Shown: positions 17,276 through 26,429, numbered from the stretch's first letter. The stretch: DNA of 44,558 nucleotides from an uncultured Campylobacter sp. (GCA_945873855.1 CAMCEN010000012.1:1-44558), one strand, 5' to 3'. Numbers and translations: made by a program. Notes: a model not told the origin generated them from the sequence alone.

Positions 17276-17478
17276 GGAATTCTAGAATTCCCTAAACTAG
17301 AATTCCCTAAACTAGAATTCCTAAATCTAGAATTCCTAAACCAGAATTCCTATTTAAAATTCACTTTTAAAATCCACTAAGAATTCTAGAATTCCCTAAA
17401 CTAGAATTCCTAAGCAAAATTCACTTTTAAATTTCACTAGGAATTCTAGAATTCCTAGTGAAATTCTAGAATTCCCTA
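17276..17478. repeat. Palindromic repeat cluster between convergent serC and the EAL gene
   Basis: At least four full palindromes and several half-units alternate over 200 bp with a phased CTAGAATTCCCTAAA spacing and two AAAATTCACTTTTAAA spacers. The final copy supplies the TAG stop codon of the minus-strand EAL gene at 17476-17478. Confidence 0.88.
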
Positions 17479-20046
17479 GATCAGTTTAGCTGGCTTGCCT
17501 AGCAAGTAGCCTTGAGCACATTGAACGCCTAGGGCTTTTACTTGATCTAGTATATCCTGAGAGCTTACAAACTCAGCAACCATCGTGTAGTTTGCGCTAG
17601 CGGCAAAGTTTGATAGCATGCTCAAAAATGCTCTCGAATTCTCATCATACGGCAGACGCTTAATGATAGAACCATCGATTTTGATATAGTCTATGTTTAG
17701 CTGTAAAATCGTAGAGATATTTGCAAAGCCGCTACCAAAATCATCTATTGCTACATGGCAGCCTTTATTACGCACTTCATTAAGGAATTTTAGCACATCG
17801 TCCATTTTTTGATCGATATCCTCGGTTTCTAGCACTTCGATTGTAAGGCGGTTAGGTGCTTTACATTTTTTTAGTCTAGCGCTAAATAGCTCACGCACAC
17901 TAGTATTTGCCATATCCGAGCTTGAGAGGTTGATAGAAAATACATAATCAAACTTCTCAACTAGATCAAAGGCGATGTTAACGACTGCCTTTGTGATAGA
18001 TATATAAAGACCAGCTTGCTTTGCTATATTCAAAAACTCGCCTGGATAGTGTATCTTGCCCTCATCATCATAAAGACGCACCAAAATTTCATAACTAAAT
18101 AGCTCGTAGTTATTTTCGCCAGGAAGCGGCTTAGTAAGATCATATATAGGTTGACACTCTGCGGTGATTTTGTTATTATTTAGCGCATAGCGGATCATGC
18201 TAGAGACGATTTGGTTATTGCGGTAGGTGCGTTCGTTATCATCATTTTGCTCATAGATGAAGTATGGGGCTTCAATTTGGCGAGCTTTTTGGTGGGCTAG
18301 TTTGGCTTGGGCTAGGCGGTCGCTGTTATCAGTATCTGCATCATTACTAAAGCCTAGACGCAAACTGATATTTAGCGTGATATCGTGATTTAGATTGTCT
18401 TTTAGCACTATGGTTGATGAGAAGTAATTAAGCAGTCTCTCAGCCAAGCGGTCTTTATCTTCTTCTTCGCACACTAGACAGAATTTGTCTTCTTGTAGGT
18501 GGTATAGCTCTGCTTTGATATCATAGTTTCGCATACAAAGACGGATTGTTCTACTAACCTCTACTAGTATTAGCGAGACTGTGCGGTCATTGTAGAAAAA
18601 CTGGAAGTTTTCAAACTGGTCTATGCTTATATACACTACATATTTGCGCAATCCATTTTCTCTTGAGTTGGTTAGCTCTTTGTTTAGTGCTAGGTGGTTT
18701 GGAAGACCGGTTTCTTTATCTACATGTTGGTTGGTTTCTAGCTTTTCTGCGTATTTTTTTTGTCTGTATTCAGCTTCAAATTGCTTAGTAAAGTCTATTA
18801 ACACGACATTTGCACCTATGATTTTTCCTAGCTTGCGTATAGGCGAGGCATACATGCTCTCGTGGTATTCGAAGCTATATCCACTCTCATCTTCTTTTGT
18901 GATTACTACATCTTGATTTAGTGTTTCTTCTGTGGTTGGGATATTTGATTCATCGGTATTTTTTCTTAGTTTTTTGCGCCTAATTTCATTTAGGCTATAT
19001 TTGTCTTTGCTTTCTAGTTCGGCGATGATGTTTATAGGTCTGCCATCTGGACTCATCAGCTCTAAGACCGTGTCTATAAGTGGATATTTGTTTTTATCTT
19101 CTGAGTAGTTTACTGATTTTATCACGCCTTTTGCATCTATTTCAAAGACAGTATCGCTTGAGTTTTCTAAGATTTCTTTTATTTGTAGCTCTTTTTCATG
19201 CATTTTTAGCTTAGCTTGTTGATTTTGGCGGAGTTTTAGCATGAAAATTATCATCAAAGCAGCCACAAAAAGCAAGGTTGCATCAAGTAGATTTTTTGTG
19301 GTACGAGAGTAGTTATTTAGTTTTTCTATTAGTTCTGTTGCTGAGGTGTTTATGAGGTTTGATACTTGTTCGCGACGCTCTTGAATTCCTATTAGTTGGA
19401 TGATTTCTTCATTTAGCTGGATTAGTAGCAAAGAGTAGTTATAGTCTATTTGAGAGCCTTCTTCTTGGCTGTTTGAGATGTCGTAGCGATAGGCTCTTAC
19501 ATCATCAGAAAAGAGGTTTGAATCAAATATCTCTCCAAATCTACTAAGCAAAATTCTAGAAAAAAATCCAGTTAAGGTGCGGATTTCTTTTGTATTTCTT
19601 AGATTTGCGCTAAGGTCTAGGGTTTTTTCCATTATTATTGCTTTGTGAGTCATAAATCTATTTAGTACAACTTCGTTTGCCTTTATATTATCCATTAGGT
19701 CTTTAAAGGATTTGTGTGAGCTTGGAATGTTGAAAAAGCTAGTATAATCGCTATTTTTTGAGATTTCATCTATTAAATCATCTATTTGTTTTAGATGTTC
19801 GTTTATAAGGTCTGTTTGAATAACAGAAAACTCAGAGTTTATATGATTATCTATAGCTTCATTTATATTTACTATTTTTGATATTTTGGCGGCTAGTTCG
19901 TTGTGCGTGTAAAGCCCTTGAAAGTTATAAGATATGATTATTATAAGTAAAACAGCCGTAACACTAAGCCAAGGAAAGAGCTTATCTAAGGTCTTTTTAA
20001 AATCTTGGCTTATAAATCTTTTTATTTTTGTTATTATTTTTTTCAT
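17476..20046 (-). CDS. Membrane GGDEF/EAL protein (probable c-di-GMP phosphodiesterase)
   Basis: An 856-residue hybrid protein. Membrane segments lie at about residues 25-45 and 252-272 and enclose a roughly 200-residue helical periplasmic sensor. A PAS-like domain follows (SSDTVFEIDAKGVIKSVNYS). The GGDEF domain (about 440-600) starts DKETGLPNHLALNKEL, but the active-site loop reads YHLQEDKFCLVC, so GGDEF is lost and cyclase activity is unlikely. The EAL domain (about 615-856) keeps EILVRL, NLSSSDM, DDFGSG, KIDGSII and QGYLLGKP, so metal ligands look intact and c-di-GMP hydrolysis is plausible. It is transcribed just after the di-haem peroxidase-like gene, 12 bp downstream of it. Confidence 0.85.
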   Translation of the reverse strand: MKKIITKIKRFISQDFKKTLDKLFPWLSVTAVLLIIIISYNFQGLYTHNELAAKISKIVNINEAIDNHINSEFSVIQTDLINEHLKQIDDLIDEISKNSDYTSFFNIPSSHKSFKDLMDNIKANEVVLNRFMTHKAIIMEKTLDLSANLRNTKEIRTLTGFFSRILLSRFGEIFDSNLFSDDVRAYRYDISNSQEEGSQIDYNYSLLLIQLNEEIIQLIGIQERREQVSNLINTSATELIEKLNNYSRTTKNLLDATLLFVAALMIIFMLKLRQNQQAKLKMHEKELQIKEILENSSDTVFEIDAKGVIKSVNYSEDKNKYPLIDTVLELMSPDGRPINIIAELESKDKYSLNEIRRKKLRKNTDESNIPTTEETLNQDVVITKEDESGYSFEYHESMYASPIRKLGKIIGANVVLIDFTKQFEAEYRQKKYAEKLETNQHVDKETGLPNHLALNKELTNSRENGLRKYVVYISIDQFENFQFFYNDRTVSLILVEVSRTIRLCMRNYDIKAELYHLQEDKFCLVCEEEDKDRLAERLLNYFSSTIVLKDNLNHDITLNISLRLGFSNDADTDNSDRLAQAKLAHQKARQIEAPYFIYEQNDDNERTYRNNQIVSSMIRYALNNNKITAECQPIYDLTKPLPGENNYELFSYEILVRLYDDEGKIHYPGEFLNIAKQAGLYISITKAVVNIAFDLVEKFDYVFSINLSSSDMANTSVRELFSARLKKCKAPNRLTIEVLETEDIDQKMDDVLKFLNEVRNKGCHVAIDDFGSGFANISTILQLNIDYIKIDGSIIKRLPYDENSRAFLSMLSNFAASANYTMVAEFVSSQDILDQVKALGVQCAQGYLLGKPAKLI

Positions 20047-20058
20047 TAGACTTCACTT

Positions 20059-20889
20059 TTAGTGTTGTAAGATAGGTGGAATTTCACTATCTAGGGTTTT
20101 TAGAAAAATTATTATTTTATCCATCTCTGCTTCGTTTAAAGTTGAACTTATAACGCTCAATTTTAAAAAGCGCAAAGTATCTTTTAAATTTGTGATATTT
20201 CCTATATAAGGTGCTGTTTTTGCCACATTTCTTAGGCTTGGGACAGTGCGCATTTTTTTCTTAGAGCCTGCGTTTTTGATATATGCTGCCATGCCACCGC
20301 CTAGATTTGCCCCGTTATGACAGGTTACACAGCCTTTGCGGATAAATAGCCTATAGCCCTCTTTTTCATCTTCGTTAAATACATCATCATGACCTTGTAA
20401 ATAGTAATCAAAGCGTGAAGGCATACGCAAGGCTTTTATAAACTCTTCTATCGCATCAATAGCGTTTTCAAAGTTTATATTTCCATATATTTCTTCAAAC
20501 TGCTCTATATAAATGGGATTTTTTTTGATTTGAGCGATGAAATAGCTAGGTTTTGTATTATAGGCTTTTGTATCTAAGAACATATTTTTTATTTCTTCTT
20601 TTAGGCTTTGGCGAACGCCTTCTTTAGTAAAATAATAATTCATGCTGGAATTTAGGATTGAAGGGCTTGAAAAAGGGGTTTTTGAAGTGCCTGTTACCTC
20701 TTTTAATAAGTGATGGCAACGCTGGCATGAAAAATTATTTTCATTTAATCTAGTATCAAAAAACAAGCTTTTACCCAAATTTGCTTTATTTTCATTATAA
20801 TCATAAGGTTTAATAGGGCTTATTACCTCGCTAAAACCGGCAGTGCAAAGCACAAAAATACTCAAAACTCTAAAAATTTTTAAAATCAT
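20059..20889 (-). CDS. Di-haem cytochrome c peroxidase-like protein (divergent)
   Basis: A 276-residue periplasmic protein with a signal peptide (ILKIFRVLSIFVLCTAGFS). It belongs to the bacterial CCP/MauG superfamily, with two haem c sites, CQRCH at 55-59 and CVTCH at 187-191. FFDTRLNENNFSCQRCHH and GCVTCHNGANLGGG match the family, as does VPSLRNVAKTAPY. It is shorter than ordinary CCP (about 320), and the WDGR tryptophan/arginine block is replaced (YFTKEGVRQSLKEEI), so catalytic peroxidase activity is uncertain. It is immediately followed by a membrane GGDEF/EAL protein, which suggests a periplasmic redox or peroxide sensor for c-di-GMP signalling. Confidence 0.8.
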   Translation of the reverse strand: MILKIFRVLSIFVLCTAGFSEVISPIKPYDYNENKANLGKSLFFDTRLNENNFSCQRCHHLLKEVTGTSKTPFSSPSILNSSMNYYFTKEGVRQSLKEEIKNMFLDTKAYNTKPSYFIAQIKKNPIYIEQFEEIYGNINFENAIDAIEEFIKALRMPSRFDYYLQGHDDVFNEDEKEGYRLFIRKGCVTCHNGANLGGGMAAYIKNAGSKKKMRTVPSLRNVAKTAPYIGNITNLKDTLRFLKLSVISSTLNEAEMDKIIIFLKTLDSEIPPILQH

Positions 20890-21066
20890 AAGTGTGATAA
20901 TAGCTCAAATTTGCTTTAATTTGGCTAATGTTTAATAATTTTTTTTACTTTTATTAAATAATATTTTTTTATCTATAATTATTTGAAACTTTAAATATTC
21001 ATCATTTAAAGGAATTCTAGATTATGATTTAATAATAATTTTAAATAAATGTTAAAAATTATTTAC

Positions 21067-21072
21067 TAAAAT
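21067..21072 (+). promoter_or_regulatory. Putative znuA -10 box
   Basis: TAAAAT preceded by ATTTAC, about 30 bp before the znuA start, lies in a very AT-rich divergent region (20890-21103). I see no clear Zur or Fur palindrome. A half repeat (GGAATTCTAGATTA) lies at 21011-21024. Confidence 0.35.
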
Positions 21073-21103
21073 TGCCAACCTAATTCAAATTTAAGGATCG
21101 TTA

Positions 21104-21988
21104 ATGTTTAAAAAAATCTTTTTTGCTTCTGCGCTGCTGCTAGCAAGCGAGCTTATCGCAAAGCCTGTGGTAATAGCCTCTATTGCGCCTGTAGAGTATC
21201 TAGCCAAGGCAGTAGGTGGAGATAAAATAGAAGTTCAAAGCCTAGCAAAAGGCGATGTCCACAGCTACGAGCCAAAACCAAATGATATGAAAGCAGTAGC
21301 AAAGGCTAGGATTTTTATCGCTGCTGGGCTTGAGTTTGAAGAGGCGTGGATACCACGCTTTAAAGCTTCAGCAAAAAATCTAGTAGTAGTACAAAGCGAT
21401 GCTAAAATCGCAAAGCTAAAAGAAGAGTACGCAGGACGCGAAGCCAAAGAAGGTAAGCACGCAGGACAAGCAGAGCATGATGAAAAGCACGAGGCTCACG
21501 CAGACCCGCATGTATGGCTAAATCCTATGCTAGCAATAACAATGGCTAGAAATATAAGCGATGCTCTAATAGATATGGATAAAGCAAATAAAGATTTTTA
21601 TCTTGAAAACTTTCAAAAGCTAATGAATGATTTGCTAGCCTTTGATGAGAGCGCAAAAAATGAGCTAGCAGGGCTAAAAAACCGCAAGTTTGTAGTCTAT
21701 CATCCTGCATGGGGGTATTTTGCAGCGCATTATGACTTAGAGCAAATCAGCATAGAGCGCAGTGGCAAAGAGCCAAAAATAGATGAAATGGCAAGCACTC
21801 TTAAGATGATAAAAGATGAAAATATCAAGGTGATTTTTGCTGACCCAAACCGCAGCCAAAAATCAGCTCAAATTTTAGCTAGCCAGACAGGTGCAAAAGT
21901 AGAGCTACTAGATCCACTTGGCTATAATCTACTAGAAAATTTAAAAATCGCCGTAGGAGCGATAAAAGATGCAAATTCGCCTAAATAA
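21104..21988 (+). CDS. znuA: Zinc ABC transporter substrate-binding protein
   Basis: A 294-residue cluster A-I binding protein. It has a signal peptide (FKKIFFASALLLASELIAKP), VASIAPVEYLAKAVGGDKIEV, the metal ligand histidine in DVHSYEPKPND, and a His-rich loop GKHAGQAEHDEKHEAHADPH (about 118-137) leading into PHVWLNP. YHPAWGYFAAHY and FADPNRSQKSA follow. The His-rich loop favours zinc over manganese. It delivers Zn2+ to ZnuBC in the inner membrane. znuC starts inside its last codons (20-bp overlap). Confidence 0.92.
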   Translation: MFKKIFFASALLLASELIAKPVVIASIAPVEYLAKAVGGDKIEVQSLAKGDVHSYEPKPNDMKAVAKARIFIAAGLEFEEAWIPRFKASAKNLVVVQSDAKIAKLKEEYAGREAKEGKHAGQAEHDEKHEAHADPHVWLNPMLAITMARNISDALIDMDKANKDFYLENFQKLMNDLLAFDESAKNELAGLKNRKFVVYHPAWGYFAAHYDLEQISIERSGKEPKIDEMASTLKMIKDENIKVIFADPNRSQKSAQILASQTGAKVELLDPLGYNLLENLKIAVGAIKDANSPK

Positions 21989-22685
21989 TGTAAGCTTTAG
22001 CTACGAAAACTCTAGCCTTGCGCTAGAAAATGTAAACTTTGAGTATGATAAAAAGGACATTTTGGCACTAATTGGCCCAAATGGTGGTGGTAAAAGCACG
22101 CTTTTACGGCTTATTTTGGGACTTTTAAAGCCAAGCTTGGGCGAGGTAAAAACAAACGCAACGCTTGGCTATGTGCCGCAGTTTAGCCCTTTAAATACTA
22201 GCTTTGCGCCAACTCTTTTTGATGTGGTACTAATGGGCAGGCTAGGCAAAAAAATCTTTTATAGCAAAGAAGATAAGCAAATTGCCAAAGAATGCATAAA
22301 AGATGTGGGCTTAGAAGGGCTAGAAAATGCTAAAATAACAGCACTTAGCGGTGGGCAAAAACAGCGCGCTTTTATAGCTCGTGCGCTTGCGTGTAGGGCT
22401 GAGATTTTACTACTTGATGAGCCAACAGCTAGTCTTGATCCAAAAAACTCAGCGCAAATCTACGAGCTATTATTAGATCTAAATAAACAAGGAATAGGCG
22501 TGATTTTAGCTAGTCATGATACTGCGATTTTGCGTTTTTTTGCTGATAAAATCGCCTTTGTAAACAAAAAAATTCACATGCACGAAAACAAGCGAGTTAG
22601 CGTGGATTTTAAAGAGCTTCAAGCTAGCGAGCATTTTTGTGAAGTTGAGCTTGCTAGTCTTGCTTGCTGCTGTTCGCATGAATAG
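21969..22685 (+). CDS. znuC: Zinc ABC transporter ATPase
   Basis: A 238-residue ABC ATPase: Walker A GPNGGGKST near residue 38, Q-loop YVPQFSPLN, signature LSGGQKQR, Walker B EILLLDEPTASLD, and H-loop ILASHD. The C-terminus ends with a cysteine/histidine cluster (LACCCSHE) that could bind zinc as a feedback site. The stop TAG merges with a palindromic repeat, and 183 bp of repeats separate it from znuB, an interrupted operon. Confidence 0.9.
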   Translation: MQIRLNNVSFSYENSSLALENVNFEYDKKDILALIGPNGGGKSTLLRLILGLLKPSLGEVKTNATLGYVPQFSPLNTSFAPTLFDVVLMGRLGKKIFYSKEDKQIAKECIKDVGLEGLENAKITALSGGQKQRAFIARALACRAEILLLDEPTASLDPKNSAQIYELLLDLNKQGIGVILASHDTAILRFFADKIAFVNKKIHMHENKRVSVDFKELQASEHFCEVELASLACCCSHE

Positions 22686-22832
22686 GGAATTCTAGAATTT
22701 ATCTAAGGAATTCTAGATTTTATTTAGGGAATTCTAGAATTTATTTAGGGAATTCTAGAATTCCCTAGAGATAAAAATAAAAAACCTTAGGAATTCTAGA
22801 ATTCCTAAGCCTAAAATCAGTAGGAATTCTAG
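22684..22832. repeat. Palindromic repeats inside the znuCB operon
   Basis: Six or so units, four of them full palindromes, lie between two genes that are normally adjacent. The first supplies the TAG stop of znuC. Confidence 0.88.
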
Positions 22833-22868
22833 AATTCCTAATAAAATAATTTATTTTAAAGAGAAAAA

Positions 22869-23660
22869 ATGCTTGATATTTTGGCCTTGGACTTTGTTCA
22901 AAATGCTTTAATAGCGTCTTTGTTGGTTAGCATCGCAGCTGGGATTATCGGCTCTGTTGTGGTGATTAACAAAATGAGCTTTGCTGCTGGCGGCGTGGCA
23001 CATGGGGCTTATGCTGGCGTGGGAGTGGCGTTTTTTGCTGGTTTTGCGCCTTTTTTGGGCGCACTTGGGGCGGCTGTGATTTTGGGCTTGCTTATTGCCT
23101 TTTTTAGCTTTGAAAAAAACGAACGCTTTGATAGCTTAATCGGCGCTATCTGGGCGTTTGGTATGGCGCTTGGTATTGTTTTTAGTGAGCTTAGCGATGG
23201 CTATACAAGTGATTTGATGAGCTATCTTTTTGGCTCTATCTTGGCTGTTAGCAAGGCTGATTTAGCCCTTATGGCTGGCTTTGACTTGCTTTTTTTGCTT
23301 TTTGCGATTTTGCTTTACCCTAGGCTTTGTGCTTTTAGCTTTGATAGCGAGTTTGCTAGGCTGCGTGGAGTGGGCGTTAAGCCTTTATATTACACGCTTT
23401 GTGTGCTGATTGCGCTTTGTGTGGTGATGAGTATACAGATTGTGGGGCTTGTGCTTGTGATTGCCTTGCTTACGATTGCGCCTAGCATTGCGGAGCGTTT
23501 TGCTAAGTCTTTGGCGCAGATGATGATATATTCAGCACTTTTTGCTTTTGTTTTTTGCGTTTTGGGGCTGGTTCTTGCTTTTTATCTAAATCTTAGCTCT
23601 GGGGCTAGTATAATTATAATCGCAGCTCTTGTCTTTTTTATGGCTAAATTTAAAAAATAG
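22869..23660 (+). CDS. znuB: Zinc ABC transporter permease
   Basis: A 263-residue ABC-3 family permease with about eight membrane segments. It has the family block GGVAHGAYAGVGVAFFAGF near residue 40, RFDSLIGAIWAFGMALGI, and VGLVLVIALLTIAPSIAERF. It forms the channel for ZnuA-delivered metal. AAAGAGAAAAA precedes the ATG. If the repeats upstream terminate transcription, znuB would need its own promoter; a TAAAATAATTT word at about 22841-22855 is a weak candidate. Confidence 0.9.
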   Translation: MLDILALDFVQNALIASLLVSIAAGIIGSVVVINKMSFAAGGVAHGAYAGVGVAFFAGFAPFLGALGAAVILGLLIAFFSFEKNERFDSLIGAIWAFGMALGIVFSELSDGYTSDLMSYLFGSILAVSKADLALMAGFDLLFLLFAILLYPRLCAFSFDSEFARLRGVGVKPLYYTLCVLIALCVVMSIQIVGLVLVIALLTIAPSIAERFAKSLAQMMIYSALFAFVFCVLGLVLAFYLNLSSGASIIIIAALVFFMAKFKK

Positions 23661-23691
23661 AGTTATAATTGCGTTTTTAAAAAGGACAAAA

Positions 23692-24588
23692 ATGCATTTT
23701 AATCCATTAAAATTAAGCGATAAAAACATTATAGATGCGTATTTTAAAGCATGTAAAATAGTAGTAAGCGACCTTAGCTTTACAAATCTTTTTTTGTGGC
23801 ATTTTAGCCGTAAGATTGAGTGGTGCGAGTGCGAGGATTGCCTCATTATCCGCACGACTTATCCTAGCAAAAAGCCTTTTATTTTCTATCCACTTCACAA
23901 AAATAACGATAAAAACGCTAAAAAACGAGCCTTAGAGGTCCTGATTGCTGATTTTAAAGCGCAAAATCTGCCTTTTAGCATTCACTCACTTAGCACTAGT
24001 GACAGGGGCGAGCTAGATTTGCTTATGCCTGAGCTTTTTAGCTATGAGTTTAGAGAGGATAGAAGCGATTATATTTATGATTGCGAGGAGCTAATAAATC
24101 TTGCTGGCAAAAAATATCACAAGAAAAAAACGCATTATAATAACTTTTGTAAGGCTTATGATTTTAGCTACGAGGCTTTAAGCGAGGCTAATGCTAGCGA
24201 GCTTGCTAGTGTGTATAGCAAGTGGTTTGAAGCCCAGCCAAACAAAACTGAGGGGCTAAAAAATGAGTTTATCGGTATCACAGCGGCTTTAGAAAATTTT
24301 AGCGAGCTTGATTTTAAAGGTGGAATTTTAAGGGTTGATGGCGTCATAGCTGCATTTAGCTTTGGTGAGATGCTAAATGATGAGTGCGCTGTAATTCATA
24401 TAGAAAAAGGCGATATAAATTATAACGGCGTTTATCAGGCTATAAATAGAGAGTTTTTAGCCCACGAGTTTAGCAGCGCAAAAATCGTAAATAGAGAAGA
24501 AGATTTAGGCATTGAAGGACTGCGCAAGGCCAAGCAGAGCTACCAGCCGATTTATTTAGAGCAGAAGTTTAATGCGAGTTTGAAGTAA
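23692..24588 (+). CDS. DUF2156 protein (PG lysyltransferase-type GNAT fold)
   Basis: A 298-residue protein resembling the DUF2156/phosphatidylglycerol lysyltransferase C-terminal domain, a double-GNAT fold. Visible family features are DLSFTNLFLWH at the N-terminus, RSDYIYDCEELINLAGKKYH followed by KKKTHYNNFCKAY near the middle, and INREFLAHEFSSAKIVNREE, then LGIEGLRKAKQSYQP, at the C-terminus. No N-terminal membrane domain is present, so it is not a full MprF. The acceptor is unknown. ATG at 23692 follows AAAAAGGACAAAA. Its TAA stop overlaps the next ATG by one base. Confidence 0.75.
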   Translation: MHFNPLKLSDKNIIDAYFKACKIVVSDLSFTNLFLWHFSRKIEWCECEDCLIIRTTYPSKKPFIFYPLHKNNDKNAKKRALEVLIADFKAQNLPFSIHSLSTSDRGELDLLMPELFSYEFREDRSDYIYDCEELINLAGKKYHKKKTHYNNFCKAYDFSYEALSEANASELASVYSKWFEAQPNKTEGLKNEFIGITAALENFSELDFKGGILRVDGVIAAFSFGEMLNDECAVIHIEKGDINYNGVYQAINREFLAHEFSSAKIVNREEDLGIEGLRKAKQSYQPIYLEQKFNASLK

Positions 24589-24818
24589 TGCCAACTTTGA
24601 TAAAAATAAATGGATTTAAGTTTTTCTTTTATTCAAACGAACATGAGCCAAAACACATACATGTTTTAAAGGGCGAAGAATTTGCTAAAATAAATCTTGC
24701 TAATTTAGAAGTGGTTTTTAGTAGTTTTAAAAATAAAGATTTAGCTTTTGTCTTAGAAGTGCTAAAAGGGCATAAAGATGAGTTTATATCAGCGTGGGAA
24801 AGGTATTTTAATGATTAA
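24588..24818 (+). CDS. DUF4160 protein (possible toxin-antitoxin partner)
   Basis: A 76-residue protein with the DUF4160 hallmark SNEHEPKHIHVLKGEEFAKI. Families of this kind are often paired with DUF2442 in small two-gene modules that resemble toxin-antitoxin systems, but function has not been shown here. It starts at a TAATG junction with the DUF2156 gene, and the next small gene overlaps its end by 8 bp. Confidence 0.75.
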   Translation: MPTLIKINGFKFFFYSNEHEPKHIHVLKGEEFAKINLANLEVVFSSFKNKDLAFVLEVLKGHKDEFISAWERYFND

Positions 24819-25047
24819 AGGCAAAAAAGTAGAATTCTCAAATAATATGTTAAATGTAACGCTAGAAGATGGCAGAATTATTTGCACGCCGATTTCGTGG
24901 TATAAAGAACTACAAAACGCTACTTTAAAAGAGCTAAATAATTACCATTTTATTTGTGCTAATACAGGCATTGAGTGGGAGAATTTAGACTGCCAAATAA
25001 GCATTATTTCAATGTTTGCTCAAGATTGCGAGCATTTTTCGGCGTAG
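24811..25047 (+). CDS. DUF2442 protein (possible toxin-antitoxin partner)
   Basis: A 78-residue protein with the DUF2442 pattern: LNVTLEDGRIICTPISWYKEL followed by a helix and ANTGIEWENLDCQISI. I choose 24811 as the start because GAAAGG precedes it; a longer frame to 24778 is also open. It is translationally coupled to the DUF4160 gene. flhB starts 31 bp downstream. Confidence 0.75.
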   Translation: MIKGKKVEFSNNMLNVTLEDGRIICTPISWYKELQNATLKELNNYHFICANTGIEWENLDCQISIISMFAQDCEHFSA

Positions 25048-25077
25048 TTCTAAAAAATCTAAAATATAGGATAGCAA

Positions 25078-26160
25078 ATGCCACCAGGTGACGATCAAGA
25101 AAAAACAGAAGAACCCACCCCCAAGAAAATAGAAGACGCCCGTGAAAAAGGCAATGTGCCAAAGAGCATGGATACAGCGGGCTTTGTGGCACTTTTAGTG
25201 GGGCTTGTTACTTTGTTTTTTATGCTACCGTATTTTGGGCAAAAGTTTATAGGTATCTATCAATATGTCTTAGCCTTAATAGGCACAGAACTTAGCGTGC
25301 GAACAGTGGCAAATATCCTTGGCTACATTGTTTTTGAGATGATGCTAGTAGTTATTCCTTTGGCAGCTATTATTATGATAGCTGGCGTGCTAGGAAATGT
25401 TATGCAATTTGGCTTTTTATTTACCACAGAGCCGCTTACCCCTGATATTAGCAAGATTGACCCTATTAAGGGTATGGGACGGCTTTTTTCACTAAAAAAG
25501 CTAGTTGAGACCATAAAAATCGTGCTAAAAGTAGGCGCTGTTTTTGGCGTGGCGTTTATATTTTTCTTGCGCTTTGTTGTGGAGCTGCCACATACTGTGT
25601 TTTTTACGATGTTTGACCAGCTTTTATGGCTAAAAGAAAAGATTATGATTTTAGCTGCTGTGATGCTCTTTGTTTTTCTTATTATTGCGATAATTGATCT
25701 TTTTATCACTCGGTATAATTACTTTAACGACCTAAAAATGAGCAAACAAGAAGTAAAAGATGAGTATAAGCAAATGGACGGAGATCCGCAGGTAAAAGGT
25801 CGCATCAGGCAACTTCAAAGAGAAGCTGCCAAAAAACGCATGATGCAAAATGTCCCAGCAGCCGATGTCATCATCACAAACCCAACTCACTACGCAGTAG
25901 CCCTGCGCTATGATAAAGAGAGAGAAGACGCTCCTGTTGTGCTTGCTAAGGGTATTGATTTCATGGCTTTACAAATCAAAAAAATAGGGATTGAAAACGG
26001 CGTAGAAATCGTAGAAAATCCACCACTTGCGCGCGAGCTTTATAGGCTTTGTGATATCGACAGGCAGATACCTAGTGAGCTTTTTAAGGCAGTAGCTGAG
26101 GTGCTAAGCTTCGTTTATACAGCAAACAAGCAAAAGTTTGCTAAAAAACTTCAACAATGA
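25078..26160 (+). CDS. flhB: Flagellar export apparatus protein FlhB
   Basis: A 360-residue component of the flagellar type III export gate. Four membrane segments occupy residues about 30-210. A linker with FNDLKMSKQEVKDEYKQMDG leads to the cytoplasmic domain with the autocleavage motif NPTHYAVAL near residue 270, and VENPPLARELYRLCD follows. Self-cleavage between N and P switches export specificity; in Campylobacter FlhB also influences sigma-54 flagellar gene expression. The N-terminus DDQEKTEEPTPKKIEDAREK is typical. Repeats follow. Confidence 0.95.
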   Translation: MPPGDDQEKTEEPTPKKIEDAREKGNVPKSMDTAGFVALLVGLVTLFFMLPYFGQKFIGIYQYVLALIGTELSVRTVANILGYIVFEMMLVVIPLAAIIMIAGVLGNVMQFGFLFTTEPLTPDISKIDPIKGMGRLFSLKKLVETIKIVLKVGAVFGVAFIFFLRFVVELPHTVFFTMFDQLLWLKEKIMILAAVMLFVFLIIAIIDLFITRYNYFNDLKMSKQEVKDEYKQMDGDPQVKGRIRQLQREAAKKRMMQNVPAADVIITNPTHYAVALRYDKEREDAPVVLAKGIDFMALQIKKIGIENGVEIVENPPLARELYRLCDIDRQIPSELFKAVAEVLSFVYTANKQKFAKKLQQ

Positions 26161-26173
26161 TGATTTTATCACT

Positions 26174-26285
26174 TAGGAATTCTAGAATTCCTAAAATCTA
26201 ACAATCTAGAATTCCTAAAATCTAGAATTCCTAAAATCTAGAATTCCCAAAATCTAGCAATCTAGAATTCCTAGGAATTCTAGAT
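26174..26285. repeat. Palindromic repeat array flhB-rpsB
   Basis: A full palindrome is followed by three near-tandem CTAGAATTCCTAAAAT units (17-18 bp period) and a closing unit. It lies between two same-strand genes. The rpsB leader and promoter follow (TGCTAAAAT at about 26328-26336). Confidence 0.88.
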
Positions 26286-26429
26286 TAAAAGCTTGCTTTT
26301 TTCATTATTATTTAAGCCAAAAACTGCTAAAATCCCACTCCATTTCGCATTTTTGCGCAAAGGTTTAGTGGCCGCAAATGTCGGTAAAATCGCGCAAAAA
26401 GAGGAAAAACTAACCCTAAGGAGAAACTC

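Noticed and set aside
17276-17478. CRISPR array
   Set aside because: The repeats are short palindromes with variable spacing and spacers that are themselves degenerate repeats; no cas genes.
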